Below, piece by piece: positions 49,855 to 61,809 of a DNA stretch of 64,000 nucleotides (position 1 is the first letter of the stretch; each line of letters opens with the position of its first letter). The stretch is from Ailanthus altissimus (taxonomy: Eukaryota > Streptophyta > Magnoliopsida > Sapindales > Simaroubaceae). Both the position numbers and the translations under genes were made by a program. The notes beneath the pieces are model-generated. The model had not been told where the DNA came from. It was given only the letters and a program-made list of their open reading frames with translations, and searched no databases. Where the stretch lies: assembly GCA_946807835.1 (NCBI GenBank), contig OX327712.1, positions 12,604,001-12,668,000 of the forward strand, written 5' to 3'.

Positions 49855-50328
49855 TGTCACACCCCAAGTGTTCTCAAGCATTTTCTCAAACACTTGGTGT
49901 GCGACAAAGCCTCCTAGAGGCTATATGGGCTGCTGGAATGGTTCATGGGCCAGAACTTCTAGAAGATCCGCTGACATGAGTGGAGAACTAGGCCAAGTCC
50001 GTGACTTATTAAGGTTGTTAACCCTAATTAAAAAAGAAATATTTCATAGAATATGTGATGGCATCTTAGAATATTCTATGGCATATTATTCCATCTTGTA
50101 TATACACCGTTAGATCATTTAGATCTCAGCCGTTGATTTTATAATGCTAGTATATAAAGGAGAGACCCTTACTTGTATAAATCATCTCATAGCTTGTGTT
50201 TCTTTTCAGCAAATAAAGAGTATTCTTGCAAACAGCTTGTACATGTTTCTTCTCTTCTTTGTGTGATTTTTTGACTGCTTAGCACGCAACACATCTAAGG
50301 CTGCACGATTCTGAAAAGGTCCGTGACA
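49855..50328 (+). mobile_element. 3' LTR of the gypsy element
   Basis: Starts TGTCACACCCCAAGTGTTCT after the polypurine tract and ends GGTCCGTGACA, 474 bp. It matches 46907-47373 over most of its length. The flanking five bases (CTAGA) do not match those before the 5' LTR (TGTTG), so no target duplication is seen. Confidence 0.88.
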
Positions 50329-52825
50329 CTAGAAACAAATAATATTTGTGTTGAGACGGCTCAAGCACAATAGCCTAAGATCAAACTCAACACAACATGT
50401 GGGTATGATTTATTGTGAGTCATGTTGTACCAACATGCGGGTAGAATGGGCTGTACTTATAAGTTGATTAATGGGTCAGTTCATTTATGTAATTATTTTT
50501 AACAATATTTCATTAAATTATTAATAATAATTTTAATTTATTAATTTGTTGAATAACATATAATAATTGAGTTGAGTTTATGAGTATGGGTTAATAAAAA
50601 AAATTAGAAAGAAAAAAATTAGTCCGAACCAATCGATTTGATTTTCAAAGTGAAAAAATCGATTAGTTACATGAAATTAAAAAATTAAAAAAATCGGTCA
50701 GTTTCAATTCAGTTTTATTGAAAACCAAAAATTAAATTAAAAAACCTATTGATGGCAAAATTATACTTTTTAAAGAATTTTATCGCTAATGATCAATGAT
50801 TAGAAACTAATTGGTAAGGGTCGGATCTGAGAGAGTGAATGTTGGTGAGTGATATATTACCGTTGGAGTGGGTGAAAGTCACCAATTGATCAGAAAAAAT
50901 TAAAATAAAGGAATGGTTAAAAGAAGTTGTTCGATTTTAGTAACTAGCGGCTTGAAAGGTAACAAAAGTGGTCGAATTTCGATGGGTGCTGCATGAAGAG
51001 TGTTTTTGTGTACTTATTCATTGGTGATAAAGGTTGGAATGACAAGATCAGTGTTGTGAAGTTCGTGAAAGCGATTGGCAATTTTTGGAATTTTGGGGAG
51101 TTTCCAATGGCTATTTAAGACTGTAAGGACAGAGTTTGACCGATTGGCCTTTTCTGTCTTGAATAGTGGGTTGATCGATGCCAAACACATAGTGGTGGGC
51201 GGTGATGGTGGCAATGTTGGACTGCTAGTTCAATTGGTCCAGCTGGTTTAAAACTGAAAAATAGAACCGGAAAAACTTGGTTTAGGGTTCAATTTCACCC
51301 CCAAAATTGAAAACGAGGACTTTAAATTAGAAAAATGAAAAAAAACCCAAAGCCAATCTTAGGAAACAGTGAAGTTTCATAGGGTCTTTCTGTTCAAGTC
51401 CAGGTAATCGAGCAAATGGCCAGTGAACCAAAGAAACGAAAGAATCAGTTACATTTTTCATATGATCTCCTTTTGAGATAGACTAAAAAAAAAAGAACTC
51501 CGTTTTTTTTCTACTTAATATTTATTATTTATTTAATTTATTTTTATAATTTACCTATTTGTTTCGAACTTATTTACTTATTTTCTAGAGACATTTAAAC
51601 ATTTGTTTTCAAAATTACAGTGGGAAAGCCCAAAGAGATGAATAAGGTCCTAAATAACGAGAGATATGTAAAAAGCAGATCCGATTATGTCTATTTCTAA
51701 TTCTAAATAGATTGTAACAACGTAGGGTTCTATATATAAATATAGTATCTATTTAGATATACTCGAATGACTACTTCTCTTAATGAGAATGTATATAACT
51801 CTATTTCGATCTGATCAAGTATGAAATGAACTTATAATCATGAAATCGACTTAATCATCAAATTATAAATTATAAGTTCATTGTGTTTAAAATTTTAACT
51901 TTTTATTTTATTTTTAAAAAACTTGTTAATGAACGGTCAAAAGAGTCGTTGGATTTTCAACGACTCTTTTTTTTATAATAATGATTCATTTTGAACTAGA
52001 ATAATAATTACATATTATATTACAATTTTAATTATATATTTAATAGTAATTCTAATTATAATCATAATTATAGTACAATTTCAATTAGGATAAAAACAAA
52101 ATTCTTATATAGTTATAATTAATAATTTTAATTATTAGTTATTATTATTATTATAATTACGATTATTTACAATATTATGTTATCATGAAATTTAATATGC
52201 TTATGAAATAAAATGTTTTAAAAAATAGTTAGTGATTTAATTGTATATTTTAACACAAATATTAATTTTGAAAAACATGAATAAAACTTATGTTTAATCT
52301 AGTGATTGATAGCCTTTATTGAGTTAAATTATTTGTCATGAGGCCTTAGATTCAAGACTTTATAACCATAAAAATTAATATTTTATAATGGATGTTATGA
52401 TGGACTATGCCAAGCATGAGTCCATAAATGAGTCGTGTTAGTACAAACTCGTGATGGGTTTATGCTTACACAAACGCATAATAAACATGACACATTATAA
52501 TGTCATGCTAAATTGGACTGTACTTGAGGCAGTACAACCCAATTATCATCTTGTTGATATAATTTAACTTTAGCCATCATTGTGAAAAAAATATAATGCA
52601 ATTTCCACATTGGTCCATTTTATTTTTTAAACAATTATTTACAAGGGCTAATCTTCCTGCAGATAAGGTCGATATAAAATATGCTTGAAAAGTAAATTCT
52701 ACCATTCCTTACAACTCGTGCTCTTGAACAAGTTTCCACCAATCGTGGTTAATTTCAGCCACTTCAATAGTCTTATGTCACTTTAATAAGTAACCTTATT
52801 ATTATTAAAAAAAAGAATCATACTT
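50329..52825. other. Non-coding region with MITE-like words and a short hairpin
   Basis: 50620-50740 and 51225-51300 hold AACCGG/CCAATCGATT-type words similar to degenerate hAT-like MITE ends, but I could not pair TIRs. 51939-51951 and 51958-51970 form a perfect 13-bp stem (AAAAGAGTCGTTG, loop GATTTT). 51980-52300 is very AT-rich. No gene recognised. Confidence 0.4.
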
Positions 52826-53640
52826 TGTTGGATTAGCTGAATTTTGTTTTCTTGTTACCATTGGTTGCAACATTAGTCATGCTTTCCTATATTTTATAGG
52901 ATAGTATTGAAATGCTAGAAATGGATCAAAGACTATGCATCAAAAGCTTAGGCTCATTAGGCCCAAAACTTGAAGAAGGAGAATAGTCTCACAGTTGTAG
53001 CTTCAGCAAATACAGTATCAGTGATGCATCTGAAGAAGCAACACTAGTGCAAGAAGTAATTAAGGAATGCTTAATGGTATGTTAGTATGGTCACAAAGAT
53101 GGAAGTATAATCAATTTATATCAAATGGCTTGCATTCAAGAAAATACAAGATAAAGGCTTAGAACCAGGGCAGTGTTTGTAACTTGAATAACAAATTAAA
53201 GCAATAAAGTTCACGTATATATTTCATTCATTCTTGTTTAAAATATACATTGTTACATTGATTAATGAATATAATAGAATTCATTTATGAACTCTTATTT
53301 TAATTTGATATAAGAGTCATATTCAAGATGGAATCAAGCTCAACAATACAAAACATGTCATCAAACACCACCATCACAATCCAACAAAACAACATATATA
53401 TGAACTCATTTGTATTCTCAGCTCCCGTCAAACTTACATATACAAATTACCTACTATAAAAGTCTCAAGTTCTACCTAGTGTAAGAGATAATAGCTTAAT
53501 GAACTTCATTTATGGAAGCAAACCATGTCCAATACAATAAAATACCATAGTGGATGATGACAATGCCATCATCACCACTTGCATTAGGATAGAATTAGTT
53601 AGGGCCACCAAGGCCGTCCCAAACAATTAGAATTGTTGAG
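52826..53640 (+). mobile_element. 5' end of an RE-type copia element (LTR, PBS, gag start)
   Basis: An LTR-like stretch from TGTTGGATTAGCTGAATTTT (52826) to about 53300 is followed by TTGATATAAGAGTC, a decayed initiator-Met primer site. An ATG at 53328 then opens MESSSTIQNMSSNTTITIQQ and reads VKLTYTNYLL, KSQVLPSVRDNSLMNFIYGS and KPCPI, the N-terminus of RE-type copia gag. There is a stop where W is expected. After about 53640 similarity stops; the rest of the element is missing or replaced. Confidence 0.65.
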
Positions 53641-55215
53641 TGAGAAAAAATCTTAGTTGCAGGGCCTAGCAATGTTAAGAGTTGGACTTAGGCTTCAAAT
53701 TTTGTGATGTTGGAACTAAGACTGAGTAACAAGTATGTTGAGGACTAGTTAAGAACTGAACAGCTTAATAATACTCGAGGAACATAAGAAAACGCAATGT
53801 TAAGGGCATGCATCAATAGGGTGACTGGCAATGACCTTCTAACACTTAAAGTAAGACGGTAACTCAGTGGTGGGTACTCTTTAGGTCCCTAGAGAAAATA
53901 TGGATATAAGACAAAGATAACTCAAATAAGGGGTTGTTGGGTAATTGTGCTATTCTGCAGTTTAAAGTATTAGATATCTTGACTTGGATATTTTTAGGAT
54001 GATCAACTTTGTTTAATAAACTATCGGTGCTAAGTGAGCTATAGGTGTTGTCCTCTTGAGCTTAGCAGGTTAAGTGCTGAACTTTTTTGTAGAGTCTCCC
54101 ACTTGTTGGAACGAATGTAAAAAAAAATCTCAAATGTATAGGTTAGATCTCTGTCACTGACTCTTCTGTCTTCCCCTTTATCTTACAATCTTTAAGCCTT
54201 TGCAGCCTTGCTCTAGCTTCAGGGAACTGATACGAATAAGACCATCTGCGTCTGGTACTACACCTGTAGCAAGCACATATTACCTCACCAACTTTAGATA
54301 AGTCTTATCCTCATGTCAGCAGGGAACAAAGACCTAGCACATGTTGACGATCAGGCTTAATAGTAGCTTTTTTTAACTTTCTTATTTAGGATCTTATCTC
54401 TAGGCCTAATCACCAAATAATATAGGCTCTAGTTGGGCATTTTATGAGCTTAATTGTGATGTGGTAGGAAATTAAGTTTTAGTGGCGTGTATGCCAATTA
54501 TGGGGGCGTAATAATGACGTGGTTGGTGGATAGACTAAAATGATTGTCTCGTGGTAATGGGACTGAGTGATGTGATAAACCTATGCACATATATTACTTG
54601 ATTGACCCTATAAACTGGGTTACAGAGGTCCACAGTCTTTATCTAGCACTAAGCTTGTTAGAGTGGCATAGGTTTAAACTAGTCAACTTCTTAAGAAAGC
54701 TGGTTCTGATGGTTTAAATAGGCTTCTAAATGTTGCTTAAGTGTCACCAATTTTTTATCCCAATATCAACTCCCCTAATTCCTAGTGTTGAGGTGAGGAG
54801 ATAGTAAGAACTATATTTTTCTGGTGACACATGGTGAGCTCCTATTGGTGCTTCATATTTCCCTTTCTCTCTTATCTCTTTCTTTTTTTTTTTTTGGGTT
54901 GTGGTAGAAATTTTTTCACATTTTTTATTTCTTTTAAAAATTGGCTAGGGGTATTTTTGCTCTTTTGCACGGTGAGTGGGAGTGTATGAGTCATTTTCTT
55001 CATATTCCACTCATTAAGTGGAGATATGATATGGCCATACCATATTTGAATGTGTCATATGGTATTCTCTTAATGCGATGCCACGTGACTACAACTGGGA
55101 GAAGTAGTTGGGATAGACAGCTTGGATGACTTGTCTCTCTTTCTTTTAATCCCTGTCTTCTATTGAACTCCTGAGTTTATAGTTCAAGTTTCTTGTAAGA
55201 AATGATTCGATCTCT
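53641..55215. other. Non-coding region, unresolved
   Basis: No protein-like frame. At 54098-54113 GAGTCTCCCACTTGTT is the complement of a copia-type polypurine tract (AACAAGTGGGAGACTC), hinting at a minus-strand copia 3' end, but no pol or LTR pair supports it. A run of T (54880-54898) and a 62-aa frame (54941-55129) have no recognisable meaning. Confidence 0.35.
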
Positions 55216-58200
55216 CTCCTCTCTTGCCTAATGGACTATCAAGTATTCAAAGATGTTACAGTCTCTATTCTTGAAGAAGAAAGTAGGCTTAAAAATAAGG
55301 AAGATAGAGCAACTAATTCGCAGCAAACAGAGGCATTACCGATGACTAGAGGCAGATCAATGGAGCATGATTTCAATGGGAATCATAAACATAAAGATCA
55401 AAGTTAAGAAGTAAGAAGAATATTAAATGTTACAATTGTGGCAAAAAATGATATTTTAAAAGTGAGTGTCAATATAAAAAAGTTGTAGAAAAAACCACTG
55501 AGCCACCAAAATCTCAAGGTTGTGTTGTAAGTACTTCTGATGATGATAACGTTCTATGCAGCGAGGCAACAACTATTTTTAAGGATAGAAAGAAGCTCAC
55601 TATTGTTTGGATAATGGATTTGGGAACAACATGGCATATGACCTCTCGTCGAGATTGGTTTCACAATTATAAACCTATCTCTGGAGGATCTGTGTATATA
55701 AATGATGATCATGCCTTGGAGATTACTGGTATTGGCACCATAAAGTTGAAAATGTATGATAGAACAATTCGTACTATCCAAGAGGTACGACATGTGAAAG
55801 ACTTGAAGAAAAATCTATTGTCTCTAGGACAACTAGATGAGCTTAGATGCAAAATCCATATATAGAATAGGATCATGAAGATTGTCAAAGGTACACTCGT
55901 GGTAATTAAGGCAGAAAAGGTAGCCGCTAACTTGTTCATGCTCTTCGGGAAAATATATTCAGAGGCAAAAGCATCTATTGCATCAGCCAGTTCTGTAGAA
56001 GAAATGACGATCTTATGGTACTAAAGACTTGGTCACATGTCTAAATGAGGTTTGAAAATTCTCTCTAATCAGAAGTTTCTTTCTGGACTTAAAAATATTT
56101 CTTTACCATTTTGTGAGCATTGTGTTATAAGTAAGCAACATAGATTGAAGTTTAGCACATCAACAGCTAAGAGTAATGACATCTTAGACTTAATTCATTC
56201 TGATGTTTGGCAAGCACCAGTCACATCCTTGGGAGGAGAAAAATATTTTGTGTCATTCATTGATGATTTCTCCAGAAGATGTTGGGTTTATCCAATCAGA
56301 AGAAAGGCAGATGTGTTTTCTACATTCAAAGTCTTCAAAGCACGGGTGAAACTTGAAACTGAGAAGAAAATCAAATGTTTAAGGACTGACAATAGAGGAG
56401 AATATACTGGCCAAGAATTTGATGCATTTTGCAGATAAGAAGGCATCAAAAGATAATTCACAACAGCGTACACTCCCCAACAAAATAGAGTGGCAAAGCA
56501 AATGAATAGAACTCTACTTGAAAGTACTAGAGCTATGTTAAAGACTGCGGATCTAACCAAGTCCCCTTGGGGCAAGTCGAGTGCTTTTGTAAGCGCATCT
56601 AGTGTCATTTCTCCCCCTCAAAGCTTGTTGAAGTAAGCTATTTGCTATATTAAGGAAGAAGTCATAAGCCGCCTTTTACTGTGGTTAGTATAGTCAGCAG
56701 GAGTCGAGTTAAAGCTTCAAAGGTGAAAAAAGATCAGTTCGTTAAGAGCTATTCCTTTCGCTAAGAGTGAATTTCTTCTCCTTTCTCTTCAAATTCTGTA
56801 AGTGGATTAAGGTCAGTATCAACAGAATTAGTCTCTGAGGAGGATTCCTGAACCTCAGAATCCTAATCCTGCTCACTATCTTCAGGATAGGATTGCTCTG
56901 GGCTTTCTCTGTCAAATTATTAGAAATAAACAAGAGCTCATTATCAATTTTCTCTGGGCAAAAGCAGTTAATATTGCCTGTTATGTGATTAATCGGTCTC
57001 CATCAATAGCTATTAATCTAAAGACACCAATAGAGATATGAATTGGTAAGCCAGCAGATTATTCTAATTTACATACATTTGAAAGTCTTGTATATGTGAT
57101 GTACAATACCCAGGAAGTCACAAAACTTGATCCAAAATCTAAAAAATGTATATTTTTGGGATATACTGATGGAGTAAAGGGGTATCGCCTGTGGGATCCT
57201 ACTGCCCACAAGGTAGTTATCAACAGAGATGTGATATTTGCGAAAGATATGTTACAAAAGAAAGAAAATGATGGTATAATGAAGGACAAATTAGAAGCTA
57301 CCACAGTGCAAGTAGAGAAAGAGTCAAAATGAAACAATTTCTGAAGCAACACCAGAGTATGATGAATAAAAACCAATTGAGTCAGAATAGCCACCTTTTA
57401 GGCGATCAAATCGGGTGAGTTTAGCACCAGTTTGGCATTAAGATTATCATATAGAGAACAATGTTGCATATTGTCTTCTAACAGAGGAAGGAGAGCCATC
57501 GGCATCTCTATGGATGATAGCAATACAAGAAGAAATTGAAGCTCTTCATAAGAATAGAACATGAGATCTTGTACCACTACCATATTAAAGGAAGGCCATT
57601 GGCAACAAATTGGTCTACAAGATCAAGAGAAATAGCTATGATCAAGTAGAGAAGTATTGTGCAAGATTGATGGTAAAAGGATATGCTCAGAAAGAAGGTA
57701 TTGATTTCAATGAGATCTTTTCACCAGTTGTTAGACTCAATACCATTCAAATAGTCCTTGCTATGTGTGCAACATTTAATTTACATCTAGAACAGTTAGA
57801 TGTAAAAACAGCTTTTCTTCATGGTGACCTTGAAGAAAAAATTTATATGCTCCAACCAGAAGGTTTTGCAAAAACAGGAAAAGAGAAATTAGTTTGTAGG
57901 TTAAACAAATCTCTATATAGTCTCAAATAGAAGTCGGGGTGTTGGTATAAGAGATTTGATTCCTTCATATTGAGTCTTGAATACAACAGACTTAGTGCAG
58001 ACCCTTATGCATGTTTCAAAAAGTTTGGTGATAATAAGTTCATTATCTTATTATTGTATGTTGATGACATATTGGTAGCATGCTCCAACAAAGATCAAGT
58101 AACAGAGTTAAATGCTTAAATGCCTAGGAAATTTGACATAAAGAACTTAGGACCAACAAAAAAGATTCTAGGGATGCAAATTCACTGAGACAGAAGTAAT

Positions 58201-59040
58201 AGGAAGATTTGGCTTTCACAAAAGAACTATTTAAAAAAGATCTTGCGACGCTTTAATATACAAGATTGTAAGCCAATTTCTACCCCACTTCTTATTAATT
58301 TTAAGTTATCCTCAAGTATATGTCCTAGCAATGAAGTAGAGAAGAAGAAGATGTCTCGAGTACCATATGCATCAACAGTAAGAAGTTTAATGTTTGCCAT
58401 GATTTGTATAGGACCAGACATTGCACAAGCAATGGGAGTGGTTAGTAGATTTATGAGCAATCCTGGTAAAGAGCATTGGAGTACTATTAAGAGGATCCTG
58501 AGATATATTAAGGGTACCTCAAATGCTATATTATGTTATGGAGGATCAGAATTCACTATCAGAAGATATGTTGATTCAGATTTTGTAGGTAATCTTGATA
58601 AAAGAAAATTCACAACAGGTTATATGTTTACAATTGCAGGAGGAGCTGTTAGCTGAGTTTCTAAACTTCAGACTGTTGTGGCTTTATCAACAACAAAAGC
58701 TGAGTATATGGCAGCTACACAAACTTATAAAGAAGCGATTTAGATAAAAAAAAAATTATTGGAGGAGCTCAAGCACAATCAAGAGAAGATTTCTTTATAT
58801 TGTGATAGTCAGAATGCCTTGTATATTGCAAGAAATTCGGCTTTTCATTCAAGAACAAAGCACATTAGAGTTCAGTATCACTTTGTTCGTGAAGTGGTAG
58901 AAAGTAGAAGCGTGGACATGAAGAAGATTCACACCAAAGAGAACCTAGTAGATACATTAATCAAACCAATCAACACTGATAAGTTCATACGTGTAGATCC
59001 TCATATGGCTTGGCAAAAACGTAAGTAGCATGAAGATGGC
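55216..59040 (+). pseudogene. Tnt1-94/Tork-type copia gag-pol, 5' truncated and interrupted
   Basis: Gag C-terminus from 55233 (SILEEESRLKNKEDRATNSQ, MTRGRS) and zinc knuckle KCYNCGKK.YFKSECQ near 55430. Protease 55605-55865: WIMDLGTTWHMTSRRDWF (D-L-G for D-S-G) and VRHVKDLKKNLLSLGQLD. GAG-pre-integrase RLGHMS near 56028. Integrase 56052-56560: HSDVWQAP, FIDDFSRRCWVY, CLRTDNRGEY, TPQQNRVA. A foreign insert follows (56565-56950). Integrase end 57060-57330: LDPKSKKCIFLGYTDGVKGY. Reverse transcriptase 57610-58200: YAQKEGIDFNEIFSPVVRL, LEQLDVKTAFLHGDLEEKIY and an intact LLLYVDDILVACS. RNase H 58243-59028: SLMFAMICIGPDIAQAMGVV, ALSTTKAEYMAA, SLYCDSQNALYIARN. Stops are fewer than in other copias here. 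It cannot produce a full polyprotein. Confidence 0.9.
56565..56950. other. Foreign ~390-bp insert in copia integrase, organelle-like
   Basis: The copia reading stops at KTADLTKS (56563) and resumes at WAKAVNIACYVINRSPS (56956), adjacent in relatives. The material between has no copia similarity and near-balanced base composition, with words like CAGCAGGAGTCGAGTTAAAG and CGTTAAGAGCTATTCCTTTC that resemble plant mitochondrial intergenic DNA in style. The origin is an inference; no gene is visible in it. Confidence 0.45.
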
Positions 59041-59051
59041 AAGTGGAAGAA

Positions 59052-59550
59052 TGCGAAGATGTGATTATTTTAATCAAATCTTCAAGTGGAAAAAATATTA
59101 AGGTTGGTGGCACACTAAGATTGAAGATAAAAATGGTTGGTGGCACACTAAGATTGAAGACACCATGTTTGAAGAAAGAAATGGTTAGTGGCCTAAATTG
59201 TTGAATTAAATAGGTGCTATTTTTGAATGCTAAAGAAGATATGTTCAATTAGAACATTACCACTTCCTCTTATGAATAGAGGAGCTTCATTAGTTTAAGA
59301 AATCATTTTAAAAATATTCAAAGCAATTACTTTAGTATTCTTTTCTTTGTTTCTCCTATTTATAAGAGAGAGTTGAATTATTCTCTCCTTATAATTAGAG
59401 AGATGTTATAATTCTATTTTATAGTGAAAATCTCCTATACTTACCCTGTGATTTTTCTTTTAATTTGTTTGAGAGTTTTTCACGTAAAATTCATGTCATT
59501 CATTTTTATTCAATTTCTCGTCTTTATTTTTAATTAAGATATTATTTCAA
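59052..59550 (+). mobile_element. 3' LTR of the Tnt1-type copia element
   Basis: It follows the polypurine tract GGCAAGTGGAAGA and starts TGCGAAGATG. It contains a tandem repeat of GGTTGGTGGCACACTAAGAT (59102 and 59135, period 33, with a diverged third at 59183), as seen in the enhancer-like U3 of Tnt1-type LTRs. A pyrimidine- and AT-rich 3' part ends near TATTTCAACC. There is no 5' LTR to compare, so the right end is approximate. Confidence 0.65.
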
Positions 59551-60261
59551 CCTACAATTATTCATAACAATTTTAAGTTTAAATATTAACTTTTAAATAG
59601 CCTAAACTATAACATGATGCACTATAATAACTAGGTTAATTTTCCAATATAACCAATTCTGGAGACAATGATGATTTATGCCCATTTTACTTCTCTCCAA
59701 ACTGAGCATTGGCTACAATTTTTCAAAAGAAAAGATGTAATTAGTTGGTTGTATAGGATAAAATATCAAATCCACCTTATGAATCTTGACAAAAATTATT
59801 AGCTTTTTCTTTTTCTTTTCTTTTTTTATAAATATCAAATCCACCCGCTCTTCTTATGAATCTTGACAAAAATTATTAGCTTTTTCTTTTCTTTTTTTAT
59901 TAAAAAAAAAGAGAAAACACTAATAGCAATAACAGAAGTTATTGGGTCCATTAAAAAATATTCGCACAGAGAACTCTCTCATAAAGGGAAATGGAGTACT
60001 AAATTCTAACTATCATTCCCATATATATAACCAGTCCATAAAATTAAAGATAGGCAATATGGATTATTTCTAACTGGTCTTTTTGAAAGTCATAATTGTT
60101 GTAAATGATAGAAAATAATTCTTCATCAAAAGTGATTTATCCTTAGCTTACTCATTCACGGTCTAATTGGTTTATATCTTATATGCGTGGGATATCACTA
60201 ATCAAGATTTTACAAGGCATTTTTATTTATCTACATTCATCATGTAAGCCTATATCTTTTT

Positions 60262-60317
<56 letters not shown>

Positions 60318-60708
60318 GAGGATGTACTTGTGTAGCAACTAGTTAAGATAGAGTTATTTTGGTCCCAACCAGACCTAAGCCGACACTAATAACATTTTTA
60401 TTTAAGTGTGACAATTAAATTTCATTTAAACCACCTTCAGATTGATATTTATATTTTACTCAAACCCTTACACTTATCCACAATATTTAGGTACAAGCAT
60501 AAGTACATATGTATATTGGCAGGCATAAGTTGAATGGTCGTAAATAAATGCATTATAAAATTAAGGGTAAAAGATATTGGCATTTTTTATATTTATGAAA
60601 AGGGACAAGTAGATTTTTAAATTTTCAAAATGGTCTTAAAGACTCTCACCAGATGGAATTTGTCAAATTTAACAGTTAAAATAACAAAATCATCTTTTGA
60701 CTAATGTT
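59551..60708. other. AT-rich spacer with a ~68-bp tandem duplication and a (TA)n tract
   Basis: 59763-59827 and 59830-59900 repeat AATATCAAATCCACC through TATGAATCTTGACAAAAATT to the TTTTTCTTTTC run. 60265-60312 is an uninterrupted TA microsatellite. No gene seen. Confidence 0.7.
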
Positions 60709-61357
60709 GTGCAATTTAAATCAAAAATTAGAAAATTGAATCAAACCGAACCGATCTATACCAATTGTTCAATTGAATTATTTTATAACAAAAAAATTAG
60801 TCAATTATTATTTGAGAAAATCGACCAGTCCGATTTAGTTCTGATTCATTTCTTTCTAAATAATAATTAAATCGAAAAGTGGGTATTTTAGTTAAATTAA
60901 CTTAAAAATTGTTATGTGGCATTAAATAATTGGAAGATTGAAATACAAATATAAACTTACTTACATATAATCCCTCATTGAATTAAAAATATAAAACCAA
61001 AAAATAAACTTAAATTTCTAAACCTAAGTTTCGACTCTCTAATTGAATTAGATGTTAATGGACAAATTTATTTATAACTATGTTAATATGAAATAGGCCA
61101 AAAATTAGGTCTAAAAATGACCCAATAAATTTTTTGGATAAATAAATTAAAAATGCCTAGAATTTAAATTGAAATTTTTTTTTAAAAAAAGCCTAAGTTT
61201 GAGCCCAACACCAAAAAAATCGAATCGAACTGAATCAAAAAAATTTATTCAATTTTTCCTACTACAATCAATTTTTTCAATTTCACTTATAAAAAAAATA
61301 AAAAATAACAAGTTCGGTTTAGATTTGAAAAAAATCGAACTGAACTAAATCATGCAC
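60709..61357. mobile_element. hAT-like MITE candidate
   Basis: The left end GTGCAATTTAAATCAAAAAT and, on the other strand, the right end GTGCATGATTTAGTTCAGTT have similar starts. Both are followed by AACCGAAC-type words (60756 and 61309-61340 inverted), a pattern common in plant hAT MITEs. A second inner pair of such words (61217-61240) suggests nesting or internal repetition. No clean 8-bp target duplication is visible. Confidence 0.4.
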
Positions 61358-61592
61358 TACCCCATTTTTTATTATCAAATGGGTTGAAAATATCAAAATG
61401 TTCATATATATATTTTAAAATAAATGGATAAAAATACACACTTGGTCAATTTAATGGTTAAAATGACAATTATTTTGATTATCAAATGGGTTGGAAGTAT
61501 CAAACTATCCTTATATATATTTTAAAGATAAAATGATAAAAGAAAAGGTTGAAAGTACAAAAATGTTCCTGTATATATTTAAAAAATAAATA

Positions 61593-61803
61593 CTTGGTAG
61601 AACTCGAACTCAAGATCTTTGACTTAAAATAAAGTACTTTAACCATTAGGCAACAAGAATTTTATTGATACTACATGTATCTATCTTTTATATATACTAT
61701 AAAGGCACCCTGTATATATTTTCAAAATAGAAAGATAAAAATATATATTTGGTGGGACTCAATCCAAGGCCTTTAAAAAAAATCAAACTATTAATCTGCA
61801 AGT
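61593..61803 (-). repeat. Two tRNA-like (SINE-type) fragments
   Basis: On minus, 61657-61593 reads GTTGCCTAATGGTTAAAGTA and then TTGAGTTCGAGTTCTACCAA, resembling a Pol III A box and B box at tRNA-like spacing. A more decayed copy lies at 61803-61748 (GGTGGGACTCAATCCAAGGC on +). Neither folds into an intact tRNA by eye, so they are tRNA-derived repeat remnants. Confidence 0.45.
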
Positions 61804-61809
61804 ATTTTA

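Noticed and set aside
54098..54113. Complement of a copia polypurine tract
   Set aside because: No pol on minus to its right and no LTR pair, so the match may be chance. Mentioned only as a hint in the regional entry.
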